Below the pieces are notes generated by a model. It had not been told where the DNA came from. It was given only the letters and a program-made list of their open reading frames with translations, and made no database searches. Of a DNA stretch of 64,000 bases, positions 27,301-42,300 are shown one piece after another. The translations under genes and the position numbers were made by a program. Each line of letters begins with the position of its first letter. Position 1 is the first letter of the stretch. Source of the DNA: Enoplolaimus lenunculus (Eukaryota; Nematoda; Enoplea; Enoplida; Thoracostomopsidae); the NCBI GenBank assembly GCA_030248215.1, contig JASANG010003368.1, positions 41,719 through 105,718 on the forward strand. The letters are read 5' to 3'.

Positions 27301-30300
27301 CCACGTTTGTAACTCAATTTTGCCTTACGGTATTAATTTTCTAACATTTCAACTATAGCTACAGTTGGAACGGGTGATGTAGTACGTCACCTACAGCTAT
27401 CCTCGTTCCCTTAGTCGAAATTTTTTGAAAATATTAAAGCGATTTTGTGTTAGCAAAAATTTTTTTGACTCCTCACAAAATCGTCTTACCGTCTCTGCAG
27501 CTAATGTTACTTTAATGGGCGTAACAGTAAATTAAACGTATTCCTAAGCCTAGGCCTAAGCCTAAGCCTAAGCGTTGCAAAAATGTGTTCCTAAGCCTAA
27601 GCCTAAGCCTAAGCGTTGCAAAAATGTGTTCCTATTATCCTAAGACTAAGCCAAAGCCTAAGCGTAAGCAAAAAATGTAATCTAGAATCTAAACCTACTC
27701 TTTTCTGGACGCCCCTTAAAGTAACATGGACCATCCCTGCAAACAATTACTTATTGCAGATCTGATTTTTTCGATAATTTTGCGTATAAGACTGCATTCA
27801 TCAACGTCAGCTTGTTGTTTTACAAGTTGCATTTTTTCAGGAAGAAAAACGACAAGAAATAGAGCAACAAAAAGAAGAACAGCAAAATATTGGCAAAATC
27901 AACAATAAACTTGACGAATTAGTGGATGAAGCCGAAGAAGAACTGGTACTGGCTGCATCGCGCCGAGGCACACGACATAGTCTAATGTCAACCAAAAACA
28001 CGACGTGCACGTGTAACAGAACTGTAGCAGAATCGCTTGCATTTAATCGAGGTAAGTTGTATTCTTCGTTCGAGATGCATGCGAAAATGAGCAACAGTGG
28101 TCATGGTTCGTAATCCAATATTTTAAACAGGTACAAACATTTCCTAATTTGCCAAATCTATGCAAAGAGGTCCTTATTCCGTCCCGAAATTCAAATATAT
28201 CAATACAGAACAGTCATCAGTTTGAATTTTTTATTATAGTGATCGAGTATAAGTATCTGGCATAGCAAACTACAATACCTGGTATTGTATAATTTTAGAC
28301 AGAATTCTTTCGGTGCCTCTTCTGATCCCTTACTACTTATCTGGAAAAGCTTCATCGAACAATCTACCGACATCTGTTATTAGTCCAAATGCTCAAATTC
28401 GACAATTGGAGTCAACTCCGCTGGTCGAATCTGATCAGGTAAGTGGAATTTGTTTATATTGATTAATTTTGACAAAATATCACTACAAGTTTTTGACTTG
28501 TTGCGTTTTTAGTGGACCAGAAAGATAATTGTTTTAATTTAAAAGTAACAATTATTTTTAAAATAATTTTAAAATTTTAGATTCACGGTTCGCAAGTACC
28601 CGGCGTCAAATCGACCTACCTTACCGTTCCGTTTACGCCTATGGACACGTCTGCTCGGGCAGCCAGACAGTCAGAACGACGCCAATCGTTTCAGTTACCA
28701 ACTCCAATGGATTTTCCTCATAAGTGAGTGTTTGTTTGGGTACAGTTTTTTCCCCGTTGAAATTATTGGCCCGCTAATATTTTGGGTTTCGACGTGTCTA
28801 TTTACATTTGTTAAAAGCTCTAAATGCCAACGCTTTTAGGTCTATTCCTGTTAAGTTTAAGCCTTGTCGATAACTTTTCTAAATTTCTCGTAGCAGAAGT
28901 GATTCTGACCAGCGCGTCCGAAGCTATTTTTAAGGGGGGGATAGACGCACTCTCCTATTACATACTCTTAAGATATAGACAAGAATCAATAATGACGCTT
29001 AAAGATGCGCTATACTCGCTTCGCATCACCTGGTGCCACCATGTGCCGTTGTGCGCCGACGTGAGCCACAGCAAAACGTTTTAATTGCCACGCACAGCCG
29101 AGCGTCACCCCACGCCACCAAACCGATTTTACTTATATTTTTATTAGCAACGCTTAGCGGCGTGTGGCGGCGGATGCCGGTGTGTAGCGTCGTCCGGCAC
29201 GTAAAGTATAGCGCAACGCTTTGAACAAAATTGCAACATACTAAAAAGTATTTGGATGAAAAGTTATAGTACACGTTTCGTATTGCCCCTCCGCCCCAAC
29301 GATTTGGAGAATATATGTTGTTTGCAGTATAGAAACCAAGAGTATAAGAAACACGGCCAATGTTACTTTAAGGGGCGTAACAGTAAATTATGCGTGTTCC
29401 TAAGCCTAAGTCTAAGCCGAAGAGTTGCAAAAATGTGTGTCTAAGCCTAAGCCTAAGCCGAAGCGTTGCAAAAATGGGTTTCTAAGCCCAAGCTTAAGCA
29501 AAAAATGTAACCTAGAATCTAAACCTACTCTTTTACAGACACACGAGAAACCTGGACGCCCCTTAAAGTAACATAGGCCAGAAGCGCAATGGATCTATAA
29601 TCCCGTAATATTTAGACAACTGAATGAACTTATCTCCCTTACGCTTGAGTTGAGGTGGGTAGTTCAAAAACGGAATGTGCGCATAATACTATGTTTCCGC
29701 CACAGAATGTACTCAGTTGCATACACTTGTCACAGAGTGATTATTTACTGTTGATGTAAGTAGTTTAAGACGCGATGGCGAATCGCTATCTCCAGTTACA
29801 CCAGCCAGTGAGAGGTCACCTGAAAGCTATCGGTCAATTACGTCAAACCAGCAACCGTCAAGTGTTAATTCGACTCCAGTGAACACTGCGACAGTGTTAG
29901 ATAAGCCTTCTTCAACCGAATCCGAGTTTCGTTCTCAACCATTGCTTACTCTGGACAGCGGCGAATTATTGTTGACTGTACCCCCTCGCCAATACTTGAC
30001 CACAAGTTCTCCCCAATTAACCGAAACCGCAAATTGCAGGTATGCTTGGATGGGCCGCTAAAGTCAAACGTGTGCCGCATCTATTGCAAGTTATCAATAG
30101 GTTTGTAATGAAATGTGGAAAATATATTACCCTAAATCATTGATGGTTCTCACAAACGATAAATTAATATATTTCTCTACTCGACGGTCCGGCTTGGAAA
30201 CTTTGACCATTAAACGTGTAGCAAAAAGCTCAGCGGCCATTCGAAAGTTTCTATTAATCAAATTAAAATTATTTGAAAAATTACCTGTTAAAATGCTACA

Positions 30301-33300
30301 AAATCTGTCTCCTACTGCAGTCTTTTATAACTATTGCAGCTGAATTGAGCAATTAACTTTCTCGCTAGGATCTTATTTATCCAAAATGTTGAAATATTTT
30401 GAAAGAGATATTTCAGAGCGTATACTTAATTTCAGACCGCCAGCTTATCTTGACGCAGTTGCACAGCGTCCTACTCCATTATACCTCAAAGTAGAGCGCG
30501 GTGTTATACCAGCGCGGGCGAAAATCTCAAATGTTGCTGTTCCCGCGTCCCTGATGCCGCCAGCGTACCAACTCGTTCACTCTTCGTCGCAAAAAATAGA
30601 TCACAGTCCTCGAATTGAAGTATTTGAGACGTCCGGCCAACAACCAACGGCTAACGCCGTTCAAAATTCAATAGCGATCATTCCACGTCACAGGATCCAT
30701 TCTTGGGGTGGAACCCGAAAGCATCCTGTTAATGCACAGCGACCGCGACGCCGATCTTCGCTGATTAATCCGTTGTGTGAAATTCACGGCATATATAATA
30801 ACGCAGTACCGTTTGCTCAGAGATTATCAGTAAGTATTTTAAAATTTAACGTCAAATTTTGTCAAAAAATTTTTTACTTTTATTTCAGGGTAAAGTTCAG
30901 TTCGACCGTGCATTGTATGTATGTTTAGCATTGTTTTGTACACGTTGAAAATTGTTAATCTGAGTAAGTTTCGGGGCGGTAATGGTACCTGGGCTAACCG
31001 TCGTATGAGCGATGTAGCTCAATAATCTTTAAGTCCAACAATACCGTTGTCAGCAGTAGACCCGTTTGGTTTTTTCGTGTGTGGAACAGCGTGCTGAAGT
31101 ATATGTTTGAAAAATTCTCTTACCGTTTTTCGATAGTGTTTTTGCAACAGTTGAATGCTAAGCTTTTTTTATATAACAATCCGAGGCTGTCTGATGTTTG
31201 ATTATATTTTTTTGGTTTTAGCTTCCACGCACTAGTGCAACAAGCAACGTTTCGTTGATCAAATCTGTTAGCGCTGACACCAACGAAACCGGCGCCACGA
31301 TCGATAAAGACAAGGTTCAAATTTGAATTTTCGTCATTTTTACGTTATTTCAACTGTTCAAATATTAACCTTCCAGTAAAACGTTGAATGAATAATAGGA
31401 TGTTATGAGAGATTCGTTCAGCTACAGAACATGTACCATACAAGGTCGATGGATACACAAATAGGTTTTAACGGTTTCAGTACGTATATAATAATGGGGC
31501 ATGGTGGTTACTGTAGTGGCGCAACAACCAACATTAATCGAAACCATTTGCTGATCCTGAGATTCTGCGCAAAGATGAGTTTAAAAATTGAGTCTTATAA
31601 GCATAATTAGGCTTGATGTCCCGTAGCAAACCGGTGCATTTACTAAAAATAACAAAGGTTAAATAATGCAAAAAAAGTCGGCGGCAATATTCCGGTTAAA
31701 ATTTCAGTATCGTCGCTTGGAACGATGGTTGCTGGCGAACAAATATCTCAGACATCGCATGGAACATTCGTTGTTTATATTTCATCCTCAAAATCGGTAA
31801 ACTGTTGAAAATATTCGCTAAGAACAGGGGCGGAACAGTATTATAAGCATATTCCTACGCTTAAGCCTAAGCCTAAAAGCAAAAAAATGTATAAAGCTTA
31901 TACTTACTCTGTTGTAATCCCACAGAAAAACGTTCCGCCCCTGATCTTTATACACATGAGCCAAAATATGCAACACGAAAAAAGTATATATTCATCTTGT
32001 ACATTTATAATGCAGAAGGAGATATAACTTATACAAGAATAGGATTTACCCTTTGGCCGCGACACTAGGGTATGCGATACGTTGGCAATCTGCGAGATTA
32101 GGCTGATGTTTTGCTAAGTTTTACTGACCGGTGTATGACAGTTGCATTAGTGCCGATTTCACATTAGCGTTGAGTCCAATTTCAGTTTTTAAACACAATA
32201 AAAATACTTGAAAAAGAACAAAATTAAATTTTTTGAAATTAACAATTTTCAAATGTCATTCGTTTATTCCAGGACTCGTCAGACGTGTCGACATTTGATC
32301 AACAAGAAATGGTTCGATTTTGTTGTACTTTTCATAATCGGTCTCAACTGTGTCGCTTTGGCAATGGAACGGCCTTCAATACCGCCGGGAAGCACTGTAT
32401 GAACGAATATAGTTATTCACAGAGACGTATATAAGGGGAATATAGGGTATATATCCCCTCATGAAATTTTTGAAGAAACAAGAAAAACACTTTAATTGCT
32501 TGATTGTCAGGCAAGATTTTATAATTGAAGGTGCGCATATTATATAATTATACATTACACATATTATACTGTAGTGACCCGAATAAGAGGGGGCGGACTG
32601 ATATTTCTTTGGCCTCTCTAGAGTGTGCCCACTGTTATTTATTTTATCCCGCCCTCCGTCGCCCTTCGTTACTAACACAAATCCGGTGTTGCAACTATCC
32701 GCTAAATAAAACGTTTATTTGTCTTGAATCAAAAGTTTGAGCGACAATGCAAGGTTATACGTAGGAATGTACCTACATTCAAAACTTAAGTATGCTTTAA
32801 AGTTTCGAACCTCAACTTTATTTGGGCCTGGAGTCATTTATGCCCTACAATAAGGGTTTATTGACCATTATAGACTCTACTTAGGGATTAGGGACTCTAT
32901 CCGCTTACGGACTCTTATTAGGTATACGGACTCCTATTGATTGAGACTCGAAAGAGGACCTCCTGTTATTACCCCTCTTATTCGGGTCACTATAGTAGTT
33001 GCGTTGTTTTGCGTATTGCAAAACGCGAAAAATGCTATGGTCCATCCGATTGTCAAAGCGATAAGTTTTTCGTGGTGCAGTGGTTGTTGTGACCGATTTA
33101 TAATCAATTTGTCCGGGTTCAATTCCACCCTCTGCTAAATCCAATAATTGACTGCGGCAAGTTGTAGAAACAAATTTGATTGTTAAAAGATTAATGAAAT
33201 TGTTTTAACTGTGCTACAGATAATTCAGAATATCGTTTCACAAGGGAGGAAATTTAGGAAACTAAAACGTAAACAAACAGTGGAATGATTCAGAAATTTT

Positions 33301-36300
33301 AAATCGCCTCGCGATATATAAAGGGGTGAGAAGCCAAACGGAATTTTAGTACTAAATCTTAATAGCAAAAACGTTTGGTTTTTGACATCTGTTTGAACGC
33401 GTAGTCTTGTTTCAGGAACGATACCTGTTATCAGCACTGAACTACTTTTTTACTGTTGTGTTTACGATTGAAATGACAGTAAAGGTAGAGTTTTTGGCGA
33501 TTCATGTTGCACTCAAAATTTTTTAAATCGATACGTAAATGCTAGCAGCTAATTAGATAGCATTAAACACAAAACTAAACGTTTTGAGAGCTGAAACAAA
33601 CTTCGATATGTTTCAAAAATCAACTCTTACCGAATAATAAGCGGAGCATTTTTGATGCCGGATACTTAAAGTACCATGGTTTGCACATGTTGCACATATC
33701 TCCTCTAAGTAAGGGGTATGCCAAAAACACATATTTCCTACACAGAATATACCCAGTTCCAAACTTTTGTTGAAGTACGCATCATCCACTCTTGGTTTAT
33801 TAAATTAGCTGACAATTTGTTATAATAATCATGCTGTCTGCAACACGTTGTTATGAACGATATTGCCGCTTGTAAACTAAGCTTGTATGTCATGTACACC
33901 GGTGTCGGTTTGAAGAAATAAACCAACACTAATAACTCTTAAAGAATCTACCCGAAAAGCACAAAGTATTCTGAAGCTGCTATCAAAATTCAGTATCTTG
34001 CTGTGAAAAAATAGCCCCATTAGGATAGGAAATGGTGCAAAATAATATGTTGGTTCATGACTTGACAAGAGTCTGGACCGCCCAACACATCTCTTTTGCC
34101 TACACACCACCTGACAAGATCCAAATACTTTGTTTTAGGTCATTGCAACCGGATGCTTTCTTGATCAGCACGCTTACTTTAAGTCTGGCTGGAACATTTT
34201 GGATGGCATTTTGGTTGTAATTAGTTTGGTGAATATTTTGTTCGAAATGGTCGCCGCAGGTTCACCAAAAATATTCGGCGTTCTTCGTGTACTTAGATTA
34301 CTACGAGCGTTACGGCCGCTCAGGTAAACGCGAACACCTTATGATATCACTTCTTGCCACTGTACGGCGCTGTCCAGCGCTTTGTGTCATGGTAAACGAT
34401 GAACTGTGTTTTGCATCGGACAGCACCGCATCAATGTTAGTAAATAAAATATTTTGGCCGTCGGCGAAGTATATAAATGTCTGACGGTTATAGCGCCACA
34501 TGGTTGCTTTTGTCCACATTATCTCCCACAGTTTTCCAAATTTTCAGTTTTCAGCATAACGCTAAGCATTAGGCTATAAGCCTTAGACTCGCGTTTCGGC
34601 TTAAGCTTACAGTTATGAGATGGAATGTGTATCGTAGCCGCGTCTTCCCTCATTGAATTACTCGGTTAAATGAGTAAAGTTTTCTACTGAATAAACATTG
34701 TTTGTTTTATTAAGAGTTATCAACCGCGCTCCTGGAGTCAAACTTGTCGTTCAAACGCTAATGTCATCGCTTGCGCCTATTGGAAACATTGTACTGATTT
34801 GCTGTACCTTTTTCATTATATTTGGGATCCTTGGCGTTCAGGTATGCATGCCATTTGATTTATGAGTGAATTTTTAGACCTCAATTAATAATGCTTAAAT
34901 TTAGTGTAAAGCCCCAATTATATAATCTCACAGGGCTGCATGGTACCCGCGGGTACTCGTGAGCAAACGCGAGACGGATAAGAAAGCTTTGATGCGGGTA
35001 TACCCGCAGGTAAAGCATTTCAAACCGCGGGTGAAAATTTGTGACTCTTTAGGGTTGCGCTATACTCGCCGCGCGCCGGCTGTGCCTCAACAATTCTTAC
35101 ACGCGTAAATTTTTCATAAAAGAAATGAAACCAGATAATGTAGAAAAACTTAAATTTTTAAACTGTTTTAGCCGTATTAGGGACAAATAAGTAGCGAGTA
35201 ACGTCAATGCGCTGTAAAACTACACAATTGTATACAATGCAGAAGAAAAAATGAGGGCGGGTAAAGGCGGGTGACGGTGAAAAAATTTTGGCAGATTAAA
35301 GCGGGTAGCGGGTAAAGACATTTTGCGTTGGCATGTCCGCGGGTAAAAAAATAAAATTTCCTCTGGTAAAGAGCAGCGCGGGTTAAAACCGTTACCCACT
35401 TACACCTCTGACTGCAGCGTAAAGTTTAATATACTATTTCACTAGTGGTTTACCATAATTTGAAGCATTGTTTTGTTCTTAAATAAAAAACAAAATAAAG
35501 AAATAAATAAAATGCAAAGAATAAATATCGGCAACCTACAATTTCTGTTAACTTTGCATCCCGTGAAATGGATTGAATTATTTCCAACGCTGTGCAACCC
35601 GGTAACGTTTTAAGTTTAAAATATTTTTAGTAGTGACAGATCCATAAACGTGTTGCTCTACTCTCAAGCGATACGTAAAGTGAAAAACTCGACCACGAAG
35701 CGAGCAAGAAGCCAAACAATTTTAATGCTAAATTGCAATACAAAGTTTTGGTTTTGATTCCTGTTAGCGAATTAGTTTGGGCGAGTGTTTTTAACCCAAA
35801 TTTGAACTGATCTTTCATTTCAGTTGTTCAAAGGCACAATGTATCATTGTCGTGGTCCAGGAAGTATGATGAATGTGACGAACAAGTCATCTTGTCTCGA
35901 TAATCCTGAAAATCAATGGGATAACCAGCGATATAATTTTGACAATTTGGGTCAAGTAAGGTTTCACAGGACTCTGTCGAGTGTCGATGTGTCGCGTTGT
36001 AAATATATGTAAAACAAAGATTGCCATACATGTGTGTACACGCATAATGTAACGAAGGTTCCCGCGTAGCGTATAAGATCGACTATCCATAATTTGCACA
36101 TTGCCTGTTTCGGAGTCTATATATATGTGATTTTTTTGCACTTCTGTTATATATCATTTATACTCCCCAAGCTTAACGAGACGTGAATGTATAACTTTTC
36201 GACCCAAGGCCACACCCAGGAATTTGCGGCCTAAAACCCGAGCCAATGTCCGGCCCTTTAACAGTAACGCTGTTTTAGCATTAAATCCGAAGACAAATCT

Positions 36301-39300
36301 TACGTTTGTCTTGAGTCGGAGCGGAATCCGAAGTTCAAACTTGCCGTTAGATCCGCACATGTCATTCAGATATAAACTGCATCGATTCATTTCGTTAATA
36401 CCTCTCGTGCGAGTGGTGTGTAGAAATTTGGCGAGCGAAGCGAGCCAGAAACCAGGCGCCCATTTTGTATTCAAACTTCTCAAATAAGTCAATTTTTGGC
36501 TGCAGTAGAGCATTAATATTTATTTTGTTTGCCAACGCCGGGTCCTTATTAGTTCAGGACTCAACTTGCAAAACTTTTTATAAGTGGGTTGAATAATACC
36601 GTAGCATTGAGGTAGAAATGAACGATTGGGCAATCGTCGTTTGGGCAATTGTCATTTGGGAAATTGACGTAAACCAGATGTAAAGACTGCTGTTGATATG
36701 CTAAATACCAGAGAGTTTGCCTTTTGTTTCAGGCATTAATGTCGCTTTTCGTGCTTTCAAGCAAAGACGGATGGGTCAGCATTATGTATCAAGGAATTGA
36801 TGCAAAGGGTGTGGATTTACAGGTATGGAAAAGCTCGTTTTTCCACACTTCTTTCAATTATGGAGGCACATACGTTGCCACATTTTCGATGTGCACTGTA
36901 AATTTCAGTGAGTTGATAACTCAGAATGAGTTGAATCACTCAGTCTGAGACAGGACTTTCAGAGCTCAGAATTTTAAGTCGATTCAATCCGTTTTGCGTT
37001 AATTAATCAACTCACCTAGAGTCAATTCAACTCAGAGTGAGAATCAAGTTAACTGGGAATGAGCTAATGTTTACTGAAATTAATTTAGAAATAACCCACT
37101 CGCTAGCTGAATTGATTAATCAACTTATTGGAATTTACAGTGTGAGGGATCTTGGCAGTCATGAGTTACAGAAAACGTTGAGTTTTAAATCCCCAGACGC
37201 TCAAGGTCCGCCCTTAAATCCATAAAGAAAACCTCGTGAGCAAAGCAACCAATACGCTAAACCTGATTTCAGTATTGAATCTTTTTGCAACTGTCGCAAA
37301 GCTTTTCTTGGTAAAATGTATTGAGGGCAGAGATTGTGAAACTTTCCTCGCTACGGGTTTGTTTGAAGGGTGCACCTATAAGAACTCTTTGGTTCAGTTA
37401 GTTATGAACATATCGTCATTTCTAAGGATACAACCAACTTGCAAAACGAGTGGAATGAATACGAACACATGTATTAAAAATGCTGTATTTCTGCAAATAT
37501 CCTCGTCGCCGAAATGCACCTAAACATTTTAAAATAGAGTTACATTATTTAGTAAGATGTTTCATTCTTAAAATTTGCCAAGCGTGACTGTTTTTATATT
37601 GTTTCAGCCTGTCGAAAACTACAACGAATGGCGAATGATTTATTTTATTTCGTTTCTGTTGCTCGTCGGCTTTTTTGTACTGAATATGTTCGTTGGTGTG
37701 GTTGTTGAAAATTTTCACAAATGCAAAGAAGCGCTCGAAAAAGAAATGATTGAAAAAGCTCGATTGAAAAAACTTCAACGGCGGTTGGCACGAAAACAGA
37801 GCGTTATTTCAATTGAATACATAAAGAAAAAGAAACGAGGTACGCAAGTCAGTTATCGCAAATGCATTTGTATAATGAGCCAGCGAGTAAACATCGTTCG
37901 CAGGCAATCAATTGCAGTTAGCGACACTAATGTCAGTGATAATCACCTTCAGAATGGAATTTAAGCCACATTTGCGTAAACATAACATTAAACGAAACCT
38001 GAAAATTTCAATTTATAAACTTGTACTCGAAACCCTCCATTACAAACATTTACGCTCCAGGCCATATTTATTTAGTAGGGGCTTGAAAACATTGTATATA
38101 CTTGTTATTGTTTTCAGTTCTGAAGATGGTTAATTTTCCTTACCCATCCAGTTAAATTTTATGTTCATAGAATCGTTGAAATTGCCGTACTACGCCAACT
38201 ATAGCAGTAAACGCATGTTCATCCACAATACGGTAACATCAAAATATTTCGACCTTGCGATTGCGGCTGTCATTGGTCTGAACGTAATCACAATGGCAAT
38301 GGAGTTTTATATGATGCCACAAGCGTTAGTATATGCGCTCAAAATTTGCAATTACTTTTTCACAGCGGTGTTTTGCCTGGAATCAGCGATGAAAGTTGTT
38401 GCGCTTGGTTGTCGCGGGTTTATGAAAGAGAGGTTCGAATAGAGATAATTGATTGTTTTTTCGCATTGTTTTTATTTTTGGCGAAATACACAGGTTTTAC
38501 CTACGTTTTTTTTCAAAAACGCAAACATAAAAAAATCCACTCCGATTTTTGAAAAAGAAAACCTGGTTGCCTCATAGTCTAATTTGCAACAGTCAATAGA
38601 ACTTGAAACACGGTTAAAATTGTATATCTGAATTTAACGTAACATTGAAATTAAATGAGTTATGGTCGACCAAAGCATCCTCAGTGCAGTATTTTACTAA
38701 TAATCCGGTATGAAAGTTGTCACGCTTGAATACCACGGGTACACCTCAAGATTGTAAGCATTATGTTTAACTTTATATGTACTTAAAAATATGAAAGCTG
38801 CTAATATATCATTCATTCGTGGTTTCGTTATGTATATGTCGTAGGCCAATGTGCTATTCAGACCAATTACTAACTGTCCTAGGCCGATCTGCTATTTTGC
38901 GTAATAGCAGTTTGGCCTAGGATAAAATGCCTTTAAAGATACAGACCAATCAGATTTGATTATTTGAACAAGCGCAAGTACCGTTAAACCAATCAGCGTT
39001 GGTTTTACATCACTGTTGTTTTGCTACATCTTACAATCTGCTATTTGTTCAGTATAGCAAATTGGTCTGGCCAATTGGCAGTTGGCCTGAATAGCAGATT
39101 GGCCTACGACATATATATTAGAAATTATCAATGCTGAGTATACTTAAAAGTTGTAAACCGCTTAAAAGCTTCATTATTTAAAAATTTCTGTTAAGTTTTT
39201 TTGTCATGTGACGCAAAATATAATTTTAACTTTAAGACCGTCACAGAATGACACGGAGGTAAGTAGCCATCCCTAGATGTTGGGAAGGGGATGAAAGTCA

Positions 39301-42300
39301 AAAATTTTCACCAAAAGCGAATGCAGGGGAGAGGTGCAGTGGTGTCGATAACTAATCCCCCTCTTTGTGAGCCGAAAAATACACCAATCGTTTAGAAAGA
39401 CCTTCGTATTTTGTGATATTCGTGTTCTTTTCGCTATTATAGGACATCTCTAACAAAAATCTCTAGATGCACCACTGAATACTTTTCTTTAGTCAGTCTA
39501 AGTTAACCCAAAAGCTATCGCAAATTGGCTGTTGGAAATTGCACAAATTTTTTACACAGACTCATTTCATTCGCTGAAACTACAAAATAAACTTCTAAAA
39601 TCACTCTAAATTGGTGTTTTATTTTTAGATGGAATCAACTCGACGTTATTATAGTTATACTTTCAATTGGAGGCATTGCTATGGAAGAGTTGAAGTCAGG
39701 CTTTATTCCAATTAATCCGACCATAATACGAGTGATGCGGGTACTACGAATTGCAAGAGGTTTGTATCGTTTAACCCTTTTAAAGTGGTCGCCCACTACA
39801 AGACAAGAAGACTGGGAGACATAGAGAGTGGGAGGTTCAAGGTTTAGGCTGCCTAGGATTAAAATTAGTGGACAAGCCCGTTATAATTGACATGAGCAGA
39901 TAGTTGTCAACCTGCGCTTAAAAGGTAGTTAAATCGTAAAAGACAATTGTGTAGCCGGGGTGGGTTTAGGGGTCCAGCGGATTATCCAAAAATTCTTCAA
40001 CCGGCTCTTCCGTATCGAATGTTTTCCTTGCAAATTATTTCGTTCATCTGAAGCTCACATTGTGTTTTCTAGTGAAATAGGTGAAAATTGTGGCGATGTA
40101 GAACACAAATTCAAAAATGTGCTCTCGTCGCATTCGTACCATTTTAAAATATCTAAAAATTATATATAAAAATACCTGTGTTTGTAAAATTTCTCAGCGC
40201 AAAAAAGTATCTATTTCTACCAGAAATCGTAGATCAAATCCGCCTTCCGTTGCGGATTAAAATTTTATGTTATTTCAGCAAATGTTGAAAGTAAAAATTG
40301 CGCATATTAATTCAAACCTATTTATTACACACATTCTAAACCTTTAATGTATAATACAATTATTCACTTGTATTTTAGTTCTTAAATTGCTCAAAATGGC
40401 AAAAGGCATCCGGTCGCTGCTCGATACGGTTGGCGAAGCGTTGCCCGAAGTTGGCAATTTGGGGCTTTTGTTTTTCTTGTTGTTTTTTATATTTTCTGCG
40501 CTTGGAGTCGAACTATTCGGAAGACTTGGTAAACTTTTGTTATTTTGACGACCATAGCATTCACTTTGCAATGATTATTTGAACACAAAAATTGGAAAGT
40601 TGTGCGAAATTTACGGTTATAAGCATATTCCTAAGCCTAAGCCTAAGCCTAAACCTAAGCGTTAGAATGAATATATTCCTAAGCCTAAACCTAAGTCTAA
40701 ACCTTAGCCGAGCAAAAAAATTAGTCTAAAGCTTAAGTTTACACGTAAAAGTCTCGAATAGATTTTGCATAAAAATGTATAAAAAAATCGCTGAAATGCA
40801 TTTAATTTTTTATTATGTAACTGTTACTTTTGTGGGACAGGTGCTGCAAGTTTTGTTCGTAACTTCCATCTTTGCGATTACGCGTCAAATGGTTTGCACT
40901 TCCGAATGCAAAAAGTTTTATTATTTTAGAATGTTCTGAGGTTCATCCATGTGACGGCCTTGGCGAGCATGCGCATTTTAAAAGTTTCGGAATGGCATTT
41001 CTAACGCTTTTTCGTATTGCGACTGGGGACAATTGGAATGGCATAATGAAGGTGAAATGTGCCGACGTATCTTTACATAGCAGATTTATCCCAACTCCCG
41101 TAGTTGTTTTAAAATGTTACACTTCTACAATTACATCATCGGTGTGTTAGGTTGCATGAGCCCTATCTATGTCTTGAATTATCATATGAATCTAGAGCTC
41201 TAATCGGTTGACTAGTGATGCAGCTAGTGAATAAAACGTGTTTTATACTGAAATTTATTATTTGAACAATTTACATCACAAATTTTTTCGCACGCTTGAG
41301 CTGGTGCAATGATACCTCCCACTAGCTCGTTTCCGTAACCGCTTTTGAGTTTTTCAGAGATGTAAGTGGGTAAAGATTTTTTCCCGCGTTGCGCTTTACC
41401 CGCGGAAATTCTATTTTTTACCCCGGAAGACCTGCGCGAAGTTCATGTACACGTTGCCCGCCTTTAGCCGCGCAAAATTCCTGTACCGTTACCGACGTTA
41501 CTGAAAACAATTGTGTAATTTTACAGTGCATACATGTTACGCGCTCGATTTACGGTACAAGAATCTTTATTAGTAACTTTCAAAACAAACCATTAAGGTA
41601 ACATATAACACCGGACAACGTTGCACATTACACCTATCACCATTAAAACTTGGTTGTTTGCCGATGGGTGATCAGAGAATAATATTCGTGTTTGTACAAA
41701 ATCGTTGTCGTTGAGAGCACATAAATCTCACTTTTCTTTACAATTTTGGTCTCAATTTATCTTAAGGAACTTTTTCCAGAAAGTTGCAAACATATTGTTC
41801 CAGTGAACAAATAGAATAACATATATTGCTGCTGCTACTCATAAAGCCACAAATATTTTTCGATATACAGCACCATTTCAGGAGTTGAATGATTTTTTGA
41901 TCATACGGTAAAAACAGTTTAAAAATTCACGTTTTTCTACAGTATCTGGTTTCAAGTATTGTTATGAAAATTTTAGGCGTGTAAAAGAATCAAATTTTTA
42001 CCCGTGCTTTGAAATGCTTTACCCGCGGGTATACCCGGCTAAATTTTTTCCCGCAACCGCCGGTAGCGTGCAGCTCTGGTCATGCATATCTTTGAAACAA
42101 ACGAGAAAAATTAACGGTTTAATATTAAACTGTTGAAATTTTGAAGTAATTTCTTTCAATCTATATTAAAGCTGGAACGCCCCACACGTATGTATTTTGG
42201 GCAACTTTCTAGCATTACTTTGTTTACAATAATTTGTTAGAAAATACACGTGATTGTTCTGTGAAAAAACTTTGCAAGGAAATTTTTGCGCTTTCGCTAA

